From: Labia minor
Taxonomy: Eukaryota; Arthropoda; Insecta; Dermaptera; Spongiphoridae
NCBI GenBank assembly: GCA_963082975.1
Contig: OY720346.1
Span: 74,578,767 to 74,642,766 of the forward strand
Length of the DNA: 64,000 nt
Reading direction: 5' to 3'
Below are positions 21,420-33,200 of this stretch, in pieces. Below the pieces are notes generated by a model. It was given only the letters and a program-made list of their open reading frames with translations. It was not told the DNA's origin and searched no databases. Numbering within the stretch: the stretch's first letter is position 1; the number at the start of each line of letters is the position of its first letter. The position numbers were made by a program, and so were the translations under genes.

Positions 21420-24400
21420 ATGGATAACTATAATAGTCCACTTTTAGATTCTTTGTAAATAAATTTATAACATATTAATATGAAATGATTAAGAATGAAT
21501 TAATTAATTGTTTATTGTAGTTTGGCTGCAGAGAATTTAGTTCGATCCCCATCTGGAAATGAACTTACCCGTTTTCGCCGTATTTATGTCACACCTATTC
21601 CTGATCCAGAATCGGACTCTTCATCCCCAACTTCAAATGAAAGTGATGAAGATGATACCCTCAAAGCTCCTGAAACATCACCAAGTGAAGTGAATTCTAT
21701 GACTTACATGAATGTTCAGAAATTGATCAGACTTTTACAGGTATACAATTTTATTTGCTTTTTTTTACCACTATGAAAATTAATTAAAATCAGAAATAAT
21801 AATAATAAATAAGGGGAATGTACCAGTAGTTGACACTATCAGATATCAATTTGAGTTTTGAGCATATATTGGCTAATAATGAAGAATTTACCTCCAAACC
21901 AATTCAATTTTTTTTTTTATAATATTTATTTAGTTAACGTTAGCATCAAAAAGCATCAGTAATAAATAAGTAATATATTAAATATATTAAAATTAAAAAT
22001 ATATAAATATTCTAAGCAATGAGTATAAGACATATACCAATAAAAATAAAATCTTTAGATAAGAAAGACTTCCTTGAATTTTTTTTTTTTTTTTAGAAAG
22101 CAAATATTGCCGGTACGGTCGTTATTCTAAGTTGTTTGTTGGAATATGATCTATCAATTCCGTTGCATGTCAAAGCAATCCGAAACGCTGGTGGCCTGGA
22201 ATATCTACTAAACATCCTTTCTGGAACTGGGGATTATATAAGAGCCCGTGTAAGTTATCTTTCTAACGCAATTTGGAAATGTGTGAAACACTAATTATAA
22301 ATTCTTATGTCTCTAGAATATGGCTTTACTTTCAATTGTACGATTAGTTGAGAATAATATCGAAACACGAAGACATGTTGTAAATTTGGGGGGTGTTGAA
22401 GTGCTTGTCGAGCAATTAGACAATCCTGGCTATGATCTGCAAGTGTTAGCCTGCCAAGGTCTCTTTCATCTTGCAAAGGGCCGTAAAGCACGACGAGGAA
22501 TACGATTAGCTGGAGGAATTGATCGACTAGTATATAATTATTATATATAATATATAAATTTTCTATAATTTTGAAATTTTCAAAAATTTCAAAAAGGGTT
22601 CTGTTTTTTCAGGTGGATCGATTAAAACAGCCAATGGATATTATGAATAAACCGAAAGAATTATGCTCCGGATCCGACCAGGTGGTTTTGAATTTATATG
22701 AGAAAGCTGGATGGGCGTTAAGAGCACTCGCTGTTGGTTCTAAAAATCGACGAGCTATGATGACAGTCGGAATTGTAGAAGAAATGGAGAGAGCTAAGAA
22801 TATTCGAGACAATTTCGATGCTCTCTTACCTCTCATGACATGCGCTATGGAGTTTTGTAAAGATGTAATAATGTTTTTATATTTATTTATAATCATTATT
22901 TGTTTGGAGAGCTGATATGGTAATACTTGTATGTAAAATAGTTTAATTTAATCTACGCAGTAATTTTGGTAGGTTGGTGCCCTTTCCCATAGAAAAGGTA
23001 AAAATACTGTTCAAGTCAGAAAAAAATTAACGGATTTGTATGGAAAGGTGTTTTGACAATACGCCAATGCCAAAATTAGTTGGCAAAATTTAGATCCAAC
23101 AATTTTGATGTCGAAGATGCACCTCGTATTGAAAGGTTGTTTCAAGCTAGGATAAATGCATTCGTTGATTTTTGTGGATGGCATAATCTTCAAATGAAGA
23201 GGTTAAAAATATCATCTGAATCAGTATTTTGCTAGCAAATATTTATTCATTATATGAAAATTGTTTCTCAGTTTAACAAAAAAAAACGAAATTACTTTGT
23301 GAACAAGCTAATAGATTAGGTCGTAACAAGAAAGAAGACCATCTTTAAGTTGAAAGATGTCGGGTTAAGAAGAGAAGCAAAATGAGGTCCAGATCATTTA
23401 ATGTTTACGTCTAATACAAAAAATAAATAAAATAAGTTGACCTGTGGCCAGGCGCAGAACTGACCGACGGTTTGAAGTAAATTAATTTCCAGATACAATT
23501 TCAAATAATTTTAATATATCTATTAATGCAATAAAAAACAGATATGGATACATAACATAAAAATTTTTAATATTATTTTATTTATAATATAGAAGTAAGA
23601 GCTGGCTGTGACTTCATGAAGGGTTTTAAATTAAGAAATAACTAATGAAGATGATTTTCCCGAGGATAAACCAATACAAAATGCATGATTCGTGGAGATA
23701 TGTAAAAAAATCTCCTCATGTGAAATTTGGTGTGAAAATAACCCTTCCCTTCCTATCGTCGATCAATTGGAAGAATTATGAGCTCACATGAGGGCAGGGG
23801 CGCTACTCCCTGAAGTAAATCTCACATTCATTGGGAGTTTGGAAGTGAGAATTTACCTGTTACCCATTAATATTATCAATAAATGAATGAGTTCAAATCT
23901 AAAAATAATTATGTGGATCAAATGTTTGATCAAATAAATCAAATAAATAAAATATATATAAGACATATAGTTTTATTTACGAAGTGATATCTTGTAAAAA
24001 GTTATTGAGATCATATTTCATACATTTTTTTTTAATAAAATAATCAGGTACAACATGAAGGCCAGCCACCTGAAATAGAAAAACCGATAGAAGTACTGGT
24101 CACTCAGGATGGTCTTGTGAAAGCCAACATCAATCATATTTCCCTTTGACTGAGAACAATTGATTAATAATAATACATCTGTAAAACATAAATTTTATAT
24201 GTCAAATTCAAAAGCTCTATAGCAGTGAGTGATTCTCAACCTTTTTTTTTTTACCGCGGCACACTTTTAACGGTTTAAAAATATGGCGGCACATAAAGAA
24301 TAAGATAAGTGTAAAAAGTTGAAAAAATATTGAAAAAAATGGTCCCAAATTGAAAAAATTTAGAAAAAAAAATGTTTAAGAGCCTCGTAGTCTCGCGGCA

Positions 24401-27400
24401 CAGTGGTTGAGAATCACTGCTCTATAGATATTATCGAGCCCTCAACATACAAATAATTTCTTAACAAATTAATATTATATATATATAAAAGGCGCCTCTG
24501 GGTGAGAGGCTAGCCTCGCTGTCCCACATTCACATGGTCCCGGGTTCAAGTCCCGGGCCTGGCAAGGGAATTTCCCTAGCTGGGGTCTATGGGACGGAGT
24601 CAACCCAGCCTCCGGGATCAACATTGGGAAAAAGCTACTTGATAGCGCCTCCGATCAAGAAAATAAAGGTAAAGGTTGAGAGGATCCGCTCTACTGATCA
24701 TAGGACACCTCATTAATATAACCGACTTGATAGGCGTTGTCCTTGCATAGGACGTTCAAAAGTCAGAGGTTTTTTTTTTGTTTTGTTTTTTTTATATAAA
24801 TTAATATATAATATATAAGGCGACATTTTCTAATTTTAATAATTTTTTTGTTTATAGAAAGCATTTCATATTGCTTTGGAGAAAAATAATATTATCTATT
24901 TAATCATTCGCCATTTAGCAAATCCAAATTATGATATGAAATATGCATGTGCGAATGCAATTTTTAAAGTAAGTCTATAACCCATTTCTATTAATCAAAT
25001 TCAAATCTTCAATGTAATGTTCTAGAAAAATTTATACAACATATCAAATTCAATCAAATTTTTTTTCATTCCACAATAATAATTAATAATTTAAATCTTT
25101 GTTTGTAAATGCGATTTTCCTTCTGTGGGATTTACGAGGGCAGGTCAATAAACCAGTGACTTTTTGAATGTAACATAGAATTTTGGATAAAATATTATTT
25201 TATTTTTCAACGTAGTCTCCTTTGAACTTTATAGATTTCATCCAACTTTTCTCCAATTTTTTTATCCTTTCCAAAAAAAGATTTGTCAAGGACATCTTTG
25301 ATGCCGATTCACCCCGAGAAACCCACTGTTTTGACTCCAGTATGATCTCTGGTGTCTTGTGGTGGATCCAGGGTTACGAAACGGCGGTTTCAGTGATGTT
25401 TTTTTCGCAAAAAATAATGCTTAATAAACACATGAAATTCACTTTCTTCCATTTATTTCTCCAATTACGATGTAGTTTGCTATTAAAGGATGTCAAACAA
25501 AAACTAAAAGACCCAGCTGGTTCAAATTTCGACAGGAGTCAGCCGATCTTTGCCCGCTGACAGGAACAGCGTTGTCATTTCATTTAAGAGACGGGACTTA
25601 TTGACCTGCCCTCGTATCTTATGAGTCACTCCTCATACATAATAAGTTGACCTGTGGCCAGGTCCTACCGACGGTTTGAAGTAAATTAATTTCCAGCTAC
25701 AGAAACAATTTCAAATAATTTTAATATATCTATTAATGTAATAAAAAACATATAGGCATATAACATAAATATTTTTAATTTTATTTTATTTATAATATAT
25801 GTATATATTTATATGTAAGACCAGGCTGTGACGTCTTGAATGGCTGGATGACGTCATATAATTTTAAATCAAGAAAAAACTAATAAATATGATTTTCCCT
25901 AGGATAAAACCAATACAAAGTGCATGATTCGTGGTGATATATAAAAAAATCTCCTCATGTGAAATTTGGTGTGAAAATAACCCTTCCCTTCCTATCGTCG
26001 ATCGCTAATACTACCACTTCCGGTTCACGGATTTGCACCAAAAGTTGATCAATTCATCCCACTGATGCATTAAGTAAATATACCAAATTTCATCAAAATC
26101 GGTTGAGCCGTTCAGGCTGTACACATCTATACGGACAGACGGACGGACAGACGGACGGACAGACATCATGCTAAAAATACTTTTTTCTGTTTAGAAAATG
26201 CATGATTCGTGGAGATCTGTAAAAATCTCCACATGTGAAATTTGGAGTGAAAACAATACCTCCCTTACTATCGTCGGTCGGTAAAAAAATATGCGTTTCC
26301 AATTTGTCAATCTTCTTTTTTACACACAATGTTGTTCTCAACTTATTTTCAGAACTCTCCTTTGTCCAGAATCTTTAACTCAATCATATTTTTTTTTATT
26401 AGTTTATAATTTCGAGTCTCCTATAAATCTTTGCTTTTAATCAAATAAAAGAAGTGAAGAAAGTCATCTACCCACTCACTCCCCCAATCTTCACATACTG
26501 GTTAGGAAGAGAGCATTCTCTGAAATTCTTATTATCTTTCATTACTTATCTCCAACTTACTTATATATCTAATTTTATAGAAGTAAATAAATGACAATAA
26601 ATTGGTGGTATGAGTTGGTTGCCTAAATAAACGGCGAATAAAAAATACAACCGTAAATTCAAAGATAAATTTAATATTAATATTATTAATATAAATTTTA
26701 AATATAAAATAAGAAATTTCGATTTTCTTTTTGATGAATGTTTCTTTTTTAGTGCGGTGATATTTCTTATCTTAGAGAAATACTTTATAAAGAAGATGTA
26801 TGTGTTCATCTGGCTGATATTCTTCGTGCCACTGATATGTATGAAAATGAAGATTTAATGGCAGCTGCCACAGGTGCTATTTGGAAATGCGCGATACATC
26901 CATTAATGAAAAAACGTTTTTACCAATTAGGCGTGATTGAATTGTTGGTGGATTTATTAACCGATACGAGACCCAAGGTATTTCATTCCAGAAGATTTCG
27001 AGTTGATAGCAAATCAGACTTAAATTTAATGAATTAATCTGAAATTATCAATTTCATTTCCAGATTAAATTTAAAAATATTCTGTTTTTTCTTTATTTTA
27101 TTTCATATCTTTTCGTTTTAATATTTATTAAGTCATTTTACCGACCGACGATAGTAAGGGAGGTATTGTTTATACACCAAATTTCACATGTGGAGATTTT
27201 TACATATCTCCACGAATCATGCATGCAGATTTTGTTAACAGAAAAAAGTATTTTTAGCATGATGTTTGTCCGTCCGTCCGTCCGTATAGATGTGTACATC
27301 TTGAACGGCTCAACGGATTTTGATAAAATTTGATATATTTATACTTAATGCATCAGTATGAAGAATTGATCAAATTTAGGTGTATATCCGGAAACCGGAA

Positions 27401-27554
27401 GTCGGGAAAAATCATCTTTATTAGTTTTTTCTTAATTTAAAATTATATGACGTCACCCAGCCATTCATGACGTCACAGCCAGCGCCTCCTTATATATAAT
27501 AAATAAAATATAATTAAAAATATTTATGTCATATCTATATCTGTTTTTTATTGC

Positions 27555-27605
<51 letters not shown>

Positions 27606-30091
27606 TTATTTGAAATTGTTTCTGTAGCTGGAAAATTAATTTATTTCAAACCGTCGGTCGGCTTTCCTTAAGAAGTATGTGGCGGTTGCTTCTAATTTAA
27701 GAGATAAAAATCAATGGATTTATATGCAAATTTTAATAATTTTTATCCTAGAAGCGACCGTTACATACTTCTTAAGGAAAGTTTGTTTGGAATCAAAAAA
27801 AGAATCATCTGGTAAAGTTTTATCCAAATCCATCATACATCGAATAGACTAAACAATTACAGATATATATACCAAATTTTATCAAAATCCGTTGAGCTGT
27901 TCAAGCTGTATACGTCTATACGGTGACACAATGGACGAACGGACGGACAGATATCATGCTAAAATACTTTTTCTGTTAACAAAATGCATGATTGGTGGAG
28001 ATATGTAAAAATCTCAACAAGTGAAATTAAACCTTCCCTTCTTATCGTCGGTCAGTAAAAAACTAGTAATAAATAGTTTCGCGCGCGCTTAGTAGTAAAA
28101 CTAAAAGTAAGCAATTTTTAGTTGGGGACAAATGTAATGGGGGCATTTTATGAGCTCAGCAAAAAACCTAAAGTGAAAAAAAAGCTTAAAACATTAAGTG
28201 CAATCCCATTGATGATTCAACGATTATTTACAATATATGAACCTCTTCTGGCGAATACGATAGATGCTCTTGGAGAATGTGCCAAGGATAAATCTTTAAT
28301 GGATATTATTGATGATTCAGATGGATTTCGATTAGTTTTCTCACAAATTAAAAATCCGAATAAAGAAGTACACGGTCGAGCAGCACTTGCATTGGTACCA
28401 TTTATACTTAACGGCAACGTATGTTTTCAAATATATAATTTTATCATTTGATTTGTTTTTATTTTTTTTTATTTTTTGGATTTTAATTAAACAATTTTTA
28501 GGATTCTGGAGAGACTGTAAGAAATATTGACGAAGCATTTCCTAATGTAATCAATCTTCTCGTAAAATCGGATAACCCCCATGTTTTGGGTGCTGTTTGT
28601 TCCTGTATTGCTACCATGGCTCTCGATATCGAAAATCTTGCTTGTATTAGCGATTACGGAATTGTACAGAAATTATACTATCATTTGGATACGGTAAAAA
28701 ATGAATTTCTATTAAAATTTTTAGTTTTAATCTTAAAGATTGTAAAATATTAATTTAATATAGTATATTATAGTCAATATAATTTATATAAGATAATCCA
28801 ACATATTCATATTCATCTTTTTTTTCTTAGAAAAATTCTTATCTACGAACCTTCTTATGTACAGCAATTGGCAATTGTTGTGGATGGGGACGAAATGCAC
28901 GACATTTTGGATGTTTAGGAGCAATACCGAAAATTGTCAATTATATGACTGACTCGTGTGAGAATGTCCATAGAACGGCTGCTTATGCTATGGCAAGATT
29001 GTCCAGAGAGCCAAGTAATTGTGTTCGATTACATCGATGTTCAGCCACTGAGGTAAAATTTTATAGAATAATGAAAACCAGATAAAAAATTAAATGGAAT
29101 TGAAAAAATAGATAATGTCTTTTTCAATTCCTTCGATTATAGTCCGAGAGATGAGAGTTGGTGGATGAGGGGTGGCCGCCAGGAGAGGCGGGGCTACCCC
29201 CTCCGCCTAGAGTGATTTCCCCTCCATCACAGTCTTCTACTCTCTCAAACGTTCTGGGTGATAAAAAAGTAATTTTGACAAAGATTTTTATTTTATTTAT
29301 TTTTTTTTGTAAGTAGACATCTCATTAGTTGAGATTCACCCACCTCTTACAATATTTATCGAGGTTAGGTTAGGTTAAGTTGGGTTTTGTAGGAATGGTG
29401 GGGGTAAGCGCGGGAACTGCTTGGTCGAGGGTGGGGTCGGCTCGTGCACCAACTCTCATCTCCCGGTTATAGTTTAGACTCTCTCTCTATGTATATAATA
29501 TATTTATCTTTTTTAAATGTTTAATTATTAATAAAATATAATACTTTTTATTCATTCACATAAGTTCAAATACATTTTGTTAAACTTGTAGTGGTAATAC
29601 AGTTTTAACAAGTAAACAAAATTTTAACATAAAATATGATAACATGATGTTAAATGTTTTTTACTTTTGTAAACTTTTTTTATATTATACTAAAATTCCA
29701 CTGTGTTTAGGGATTTTTATCTGTAAACTATGCATTTTTTGGTTGGCTGATAAACATCTAAAAAAAAAAACAAAACAAAAAACAGAGGTTAGAGTTAGTT
29801 AAACTTGGATCATATCTCGTCTCAAACAAAAAATTATTTTATACGAATTTCAAAGAATTTTTAACATTATAAATAGAATAGTTTTAAGTAGGATTTTATT
29901 TTAATTTTTTATTTAAATTAATTGTTACATAACTGAAAATATTGTTAAAATTATTTTCATTTTAGTTTTTGATCCTGTCTATGAGTTCTTTGGATGATGA
30001 ATTAAAAATATCTGCAGCGGAATGTATGAGAAACATTCGTCGACTTGGATTGCGGGTTGAAAGAGCATTTTTCGGAAGAGATACCATATAA
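21420..30091 (+). CDS. gudu: Armadillo-repeat protein gudu / ARMC4 (ODAD2) orthologue
   Basis: Eleven exons: 21420-21454, 21521-21740, 22097-22249, 22317-22529, 22613-22864, 24858-24968, 26753-26977, 28122-28418, 28502-28693, 28831-29052, 29966-30091. They give 681 aa, close to my recollection of fly Gudu. After a short acidic N-terminus (about 1-75), armadillo repeats run to the end; clear repeat signatures include NLGGVEVLVEQL, AGWALRALAVGSKN and GCLGAIPKIVNYM. The C-terminus AAECMRNIRRLGLRVERA matches the ARMC4 family ending. Vertebrate ARMC4/ODAD2 helps dock outer dynein arms on ciliary doublets; fly Gudu is needed for sperm formation. All introns are GT-AG; the first is phase 2 and the other nine are phase 0. 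The ATG follows a poly-T/AG tract (21379-21400) that may be the acceptor of a 5' UTR intron. Confidence 0.93.
22975..23400 (+). pseudogene. Mariner transposase N-terminal fragment in gudu intron 5
   Basis: Frames around 23060-23170 read 'IRQCQN', then LAKFRSNNFDVEDAPR, the linker after the first helix-turn-helix of cecropia/mauritiana-type mariner transposases; upstream, 'VRKKLTDLYGK' fits the HTH. Stops and shifts show it is dead. No terminal repeats recognised. Confidence 0.75.
23433..23765 (-). mobile_element. HINE family A, truncated copy
   Basis: Reverse orientation: hairpin end 'aagttgacctgtggccagg', 'ccgacggtttgaagtaaatt', 'gcatgattcgtggagatatg' and 'ttccctatcgtcgat'-like end. The central microsatellite part is missing. 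Confidence 0.75.
24223..24419 (-). mobile_element. hAT-type MITE with 8-bp target duplication
   Basis: cagtgagtgattctcaacc at the left and 'ggttgagaatcactg' at the right, flanked on both sides by ctctatag (24215-24222 and 24420-24427). Same family as 5659-5862 in the opposite orientation. Sits in gudu intron 5. Confidence 0.85.
24488..24779 (+). mobile_element. tRNA-derived SINE, complete copy
   Basis: Head 'ggcgcctctgggtgagaggc' is followed by a clear pol III B box, gggttcaagtcccgggc, in a T-arm-like stem. The body is 'gggacggagtcaacccagcctccggg', 'agctacttgatagcgcc' and 'aggacgttcaaaagtcagagg', with a T-rich tail. Further copies lie at 34503-37065 (interrupted) and 49437-49706. No intact tRNA: the acceptor stem does not close. 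In gudu intron 5. Confidence 0.8.
25134..25614. mobile_element. Mariner-like MITE with CGAGGGCAGGTCAATAA ends
   Basis: Ends cgagggcaggtcaataa and 'ttattgacctgccctcg', each next to TA. The interior has pieces of a decayed transposase 3' region on the minus strand ('tgatttcaagtttt'-like decay, no motif I would defend) and a 112-codon chance frame. In gudu intron 6. Confidence 0.75.
25643..26282 (-). mobile_element. HINE family A, near full-length copy in gudu intron 6
   Basis: Reverse copy with every family A block: hairpin 'gacctgtggccaggtc', 'gacgtcttgaatggctgg', the 'catcaaaatcggttgagccg' block, a GGAC/AGAC tract (26133-26164) and the terminal gtcggtcggt. Flanks end in 'aataa' and 'aaaaa', fitting insertion in AT. 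Confidence 0.8.
27140..28055. mobile_element. Composite of two HINE A copies around a family F fragment
   Basis: 27140-27661 is a forward family A copy lacking its outer hairpin, with a (TA)n run at 27558-27601. 27662-27850 is a family F fragment whose short arms 'ctttccttaagaagtatgtggcgg' and 'cgttacatacttcttaaggaaag' form a hairpin. 27868-28055 is a reversed partial family A copy ending 'tatcgtcggtcagta'. Fills gudu intron 7 up to about 65 bases before the exon at 28122. Confidence 0.7.
29144..29466. mobile_element. MITE with 7-bp target duplication in gudu intron 10
   Basis: Left end ccgagagatgagagttggtg and right end 'caccaactctcatctcccgg' are inverted repeats, with ttatagt on both sides (29137-29143, 29467-29473). 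GC-richer than its host ('ggggtggccgccaggagagg'). Duplication length suggests a hAT-like or similar cut-and-paste system. Confidence 0.8.
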
Positions 30092-30127
30092 AAAGAAAAT
30101 GGATAATCTATTTAAATTATTTTAACC

Positions 30128-30152
30128 AATAAAGCATTTATATTTTTTTATT
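30128..30152. terminator. Opposed polyadenylation signals of gudu and the ropporin-like gene
   Basis: AATAAA for gudu lies at 30128-30133 on the plus strand. On the minus strand AATAAA is at 30152-30147, serving the ropporin-like gene. The signals face each other 13 bases apart, so the two 3' UTRs probably overlap by a few tens of bases. Confidence 0.7.
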
Positions 30153-30204
30153 GCTATGTATTTTATGTAATTTGAATTAAAAATATAATATAAATATAAT
30201 AATT

Positions 30205-33200
30205 TCAGATTGTTTTGCATTTTTCAATCGGACAGGGTTTAACTCCACTTGTGTCGTTGTTGATGTAGAATTCTTCAAATTGGGCATCCAGTGGAGGGCA
30301 TAAAACGTGACGAAGATTTCGGGTTAAAATCATACCTTCTTGACGGTTTGCCCAATCTTTGAGAAAATCTAACACTTGTTCAATTTGAATATAAGAAACT
30401 CGTGGTCCAATTCCTGGCACGTGGAAATGGGGTTTTATGCATTCTTCGCCACCTTCCTCCGCGTCCAAAGTCACCGTATAAGTGGAGGTCCAAGATAGTT
30501 CCGAAGGGGAGGGATCTGGTACTAAAAAAATATACAAATTGATCTGTGAGAAAAATTAAACCAAAGAATTTGTATTAAAAGAAAAATGTCGATTTTTTCC
30601 ATTTTATTGTGTGGACAAAATAAATTTATTATTATATTTTAAATGGAATAATCTCTATTTTAAAATTTTATAAAATTATCTCTGTGGTTCTACGGAACTC
30701 GAAAGTTCTTGGCCGCAGCAAGCACATTTCTCCAAGAGACCCTATCCTGATCTACACCCATCCAACTCCTACCCTCTCCTATCTCTCTTACGTCCCTTTC
30801 TAAATTATCCGACCACCGACTTGATCTTTCAACCTGACGTCTCTCCACAAATATATTTTTTGCTACTCTATCATCACCCCTTCATTCTTGCTACGTGTCC
30901 TGCCCAGCGCAATCGTCTCAATTTTAAAACCCCGACTATGTCGGGAGATGCATAGAGGTCATGCAATTCCTCGCTATGTAGTCTCCGCCATTCCCGGGTG
31001 ACCTCATCTTACCATAAATTCTACGAAGAATCCAATTTTAAATTACTCTAAAACTACTCTCATCTCCCAAGATCATAGATTTCACCTCACACCCATATAA
31101 TACAATCGACAAAATAAATGCTTTATATATTTTAATATTGATCTCCCTTGATAATTTTAACAAGATAAGCCCCTTTACTGAATGATAAGAGGGGTAACTA
31201 GATTGCAACCTCAATTTAAATTCTTCTCAAATATTATTATTCTTCGTGATTAGTGTTCCATAATTATATATATTTAATGTATATACAAAAATTTTGAAAA
31301 CTCGATACTCGACATAAACATTTACATAATATGTTTAAGAATAGAGCAACTTACATACAATTTTAAGAATACTATCCACAATTGGGTAGATCATTTTATA
31401 ATCTGCCTCATAATCAGTCAACCCAGCAATTCCATCCTTTTCTCTCAGTTCACAAATTCTAAACACATAATTGATTAAATGTCGCATGACTTCTTTACAA
31501 TAACGTTGACCCATTGTCTCTTCGTCAGGTTCCAAAGTACTATCACTCCAAGAAAGGAAGGGACCTTCATATTCATGTACCGATAATTCATTAACATCCT
31601 GCATTGAACCAGGACATTGAACATACTCTTCAAATTCCTCTCTTTCTTCATAGGTTTTCTTTTCAGACTCAGAAGTTGGACTAAAATCAATGTTTGATGG
31701 TACAGGGGAAGGAGGTTTTGGCTCTGGACCGTTATCCAAACGTGCAAGATATATATAGGTTTCCTTGAATAATTCAAATGGAATGGATGCTGAACCACCT
31801 TCCGGTTCCTTTGTCATGGATTCACAAAAGAGAACCATTGTTGAAACCAAATTCTAAAAAATTCAATTTGTAATCAACATTCAATATGTAATCAATTGAT
31901 TTTATTTATTTAGATTTTTTTTTTTATATTTTTAAAAGACAAATCTTAAATATTATATATACCATATATTGATTCAGAATTTTCTTTTCGTTTTTTTTTA
32001 ATATTTAAAATATACTTAAGAATTAGAAAAAATAATTGATAAATAATTAATTACAACTGATATTAATCCACAAACAATGCCAATAAAGATCGCGGTTGGA
32101 ATTGTAATTCCATGAAAGAGGCCAACTTGAATTGCACGTTGAAAACCATCAAGTGGTAAGCAAATGCCATCCCAACGTTTCCATATAGATTGTATTTCCA
32201 CTTCGGGTTCATTACGAAACTAGAATTATTATAAAATTTAAATACACATGATTAATTCACTATTTACATTAATTGAATGAATAGTGAGAGGAATTGAAAT
32301 AATCTCTCTGTCTTTCTATCTCTCTTTTCGTTGTAATATACTTTTAATTTATAATACCTGTAGAATATTATGATCGAAGAAAAATTTTTCTATATAATAT
32401 ATAAATATATTAATATTATATATATATAAATTACGTTATATAGTATTTTCTGAAACCATAAGATCCCCTATGTATAGTCATCATGAATTATTTACTGCTT
32501 ATTTGGAAGTATATAAACAAGGGGCTACACAAGTAAATATATAAACAATGTTTATGACCCTAAGGATTTAGAACTCTTCAAGTCTTTGAATTCTTTTAAC
32601 TAATCTATGTTTATATATATATATATGAAAATTTCTCCCTTTTGATTTCAATTTTTGTATTGTTATAAAAATGATTTTGATAATTTGGATTTTTTTTTAA
32701 ATATAAAAAAAAAAAAAAAAAATGAGACGGGCACAAAACCGACCGACGATTTGAAGTAAATTAATTTCCAAACAAAATTATATATGTATTAATATATATA
32801 TATATAAAGTATCAAAAAAAAAACTATATTTAAACTTAAAAAATGACAAAATTATATTATCTTGGTTTTTCTTTTTAGTTTAATTACTCAATTATTAATT
32901 ATTACTACTATATTTTAAATGAAATATTTTCCGACAATGAATATAAAATTAATACTTTGTAAACTATCACTTCAGGTTTCCGGATATACACCAAAAGTTG
33001 ATGAATTCATACTTCTGATGTATTAAATTTTGTCAAAATCCGTTGAGCCGTTCAAGCTGTACATGTCTATACGGACACACAACGGACGGACGGACAAACG
33101 GACAGTCGGACAGATATCATGCTAAAAATACTTTTTTCTGTTAACAAAATCCTTGATTCGTGGAGATATGTAAAAATCTCCACATGTGAAATTTGGTGTG

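Noticed and set aside
24534..24600. tRNA gene suggested by a perfect B box and T-arm-like stem
   Set aside because: The acceptor stem does not close and the sequence continues as a SINE body present in three copies.
25222..25560. 112-codon ORF in gudu intron 6
   Set aside because: Falls inside a mariner-like MITE and resembles no protein; the strand does not match a transposase.
29360..29380. TTAGGTTAGGTTA resembling the insect telomere repeat
   Set aside because: Only two to three units, inside a MITE with clear ends; no array.
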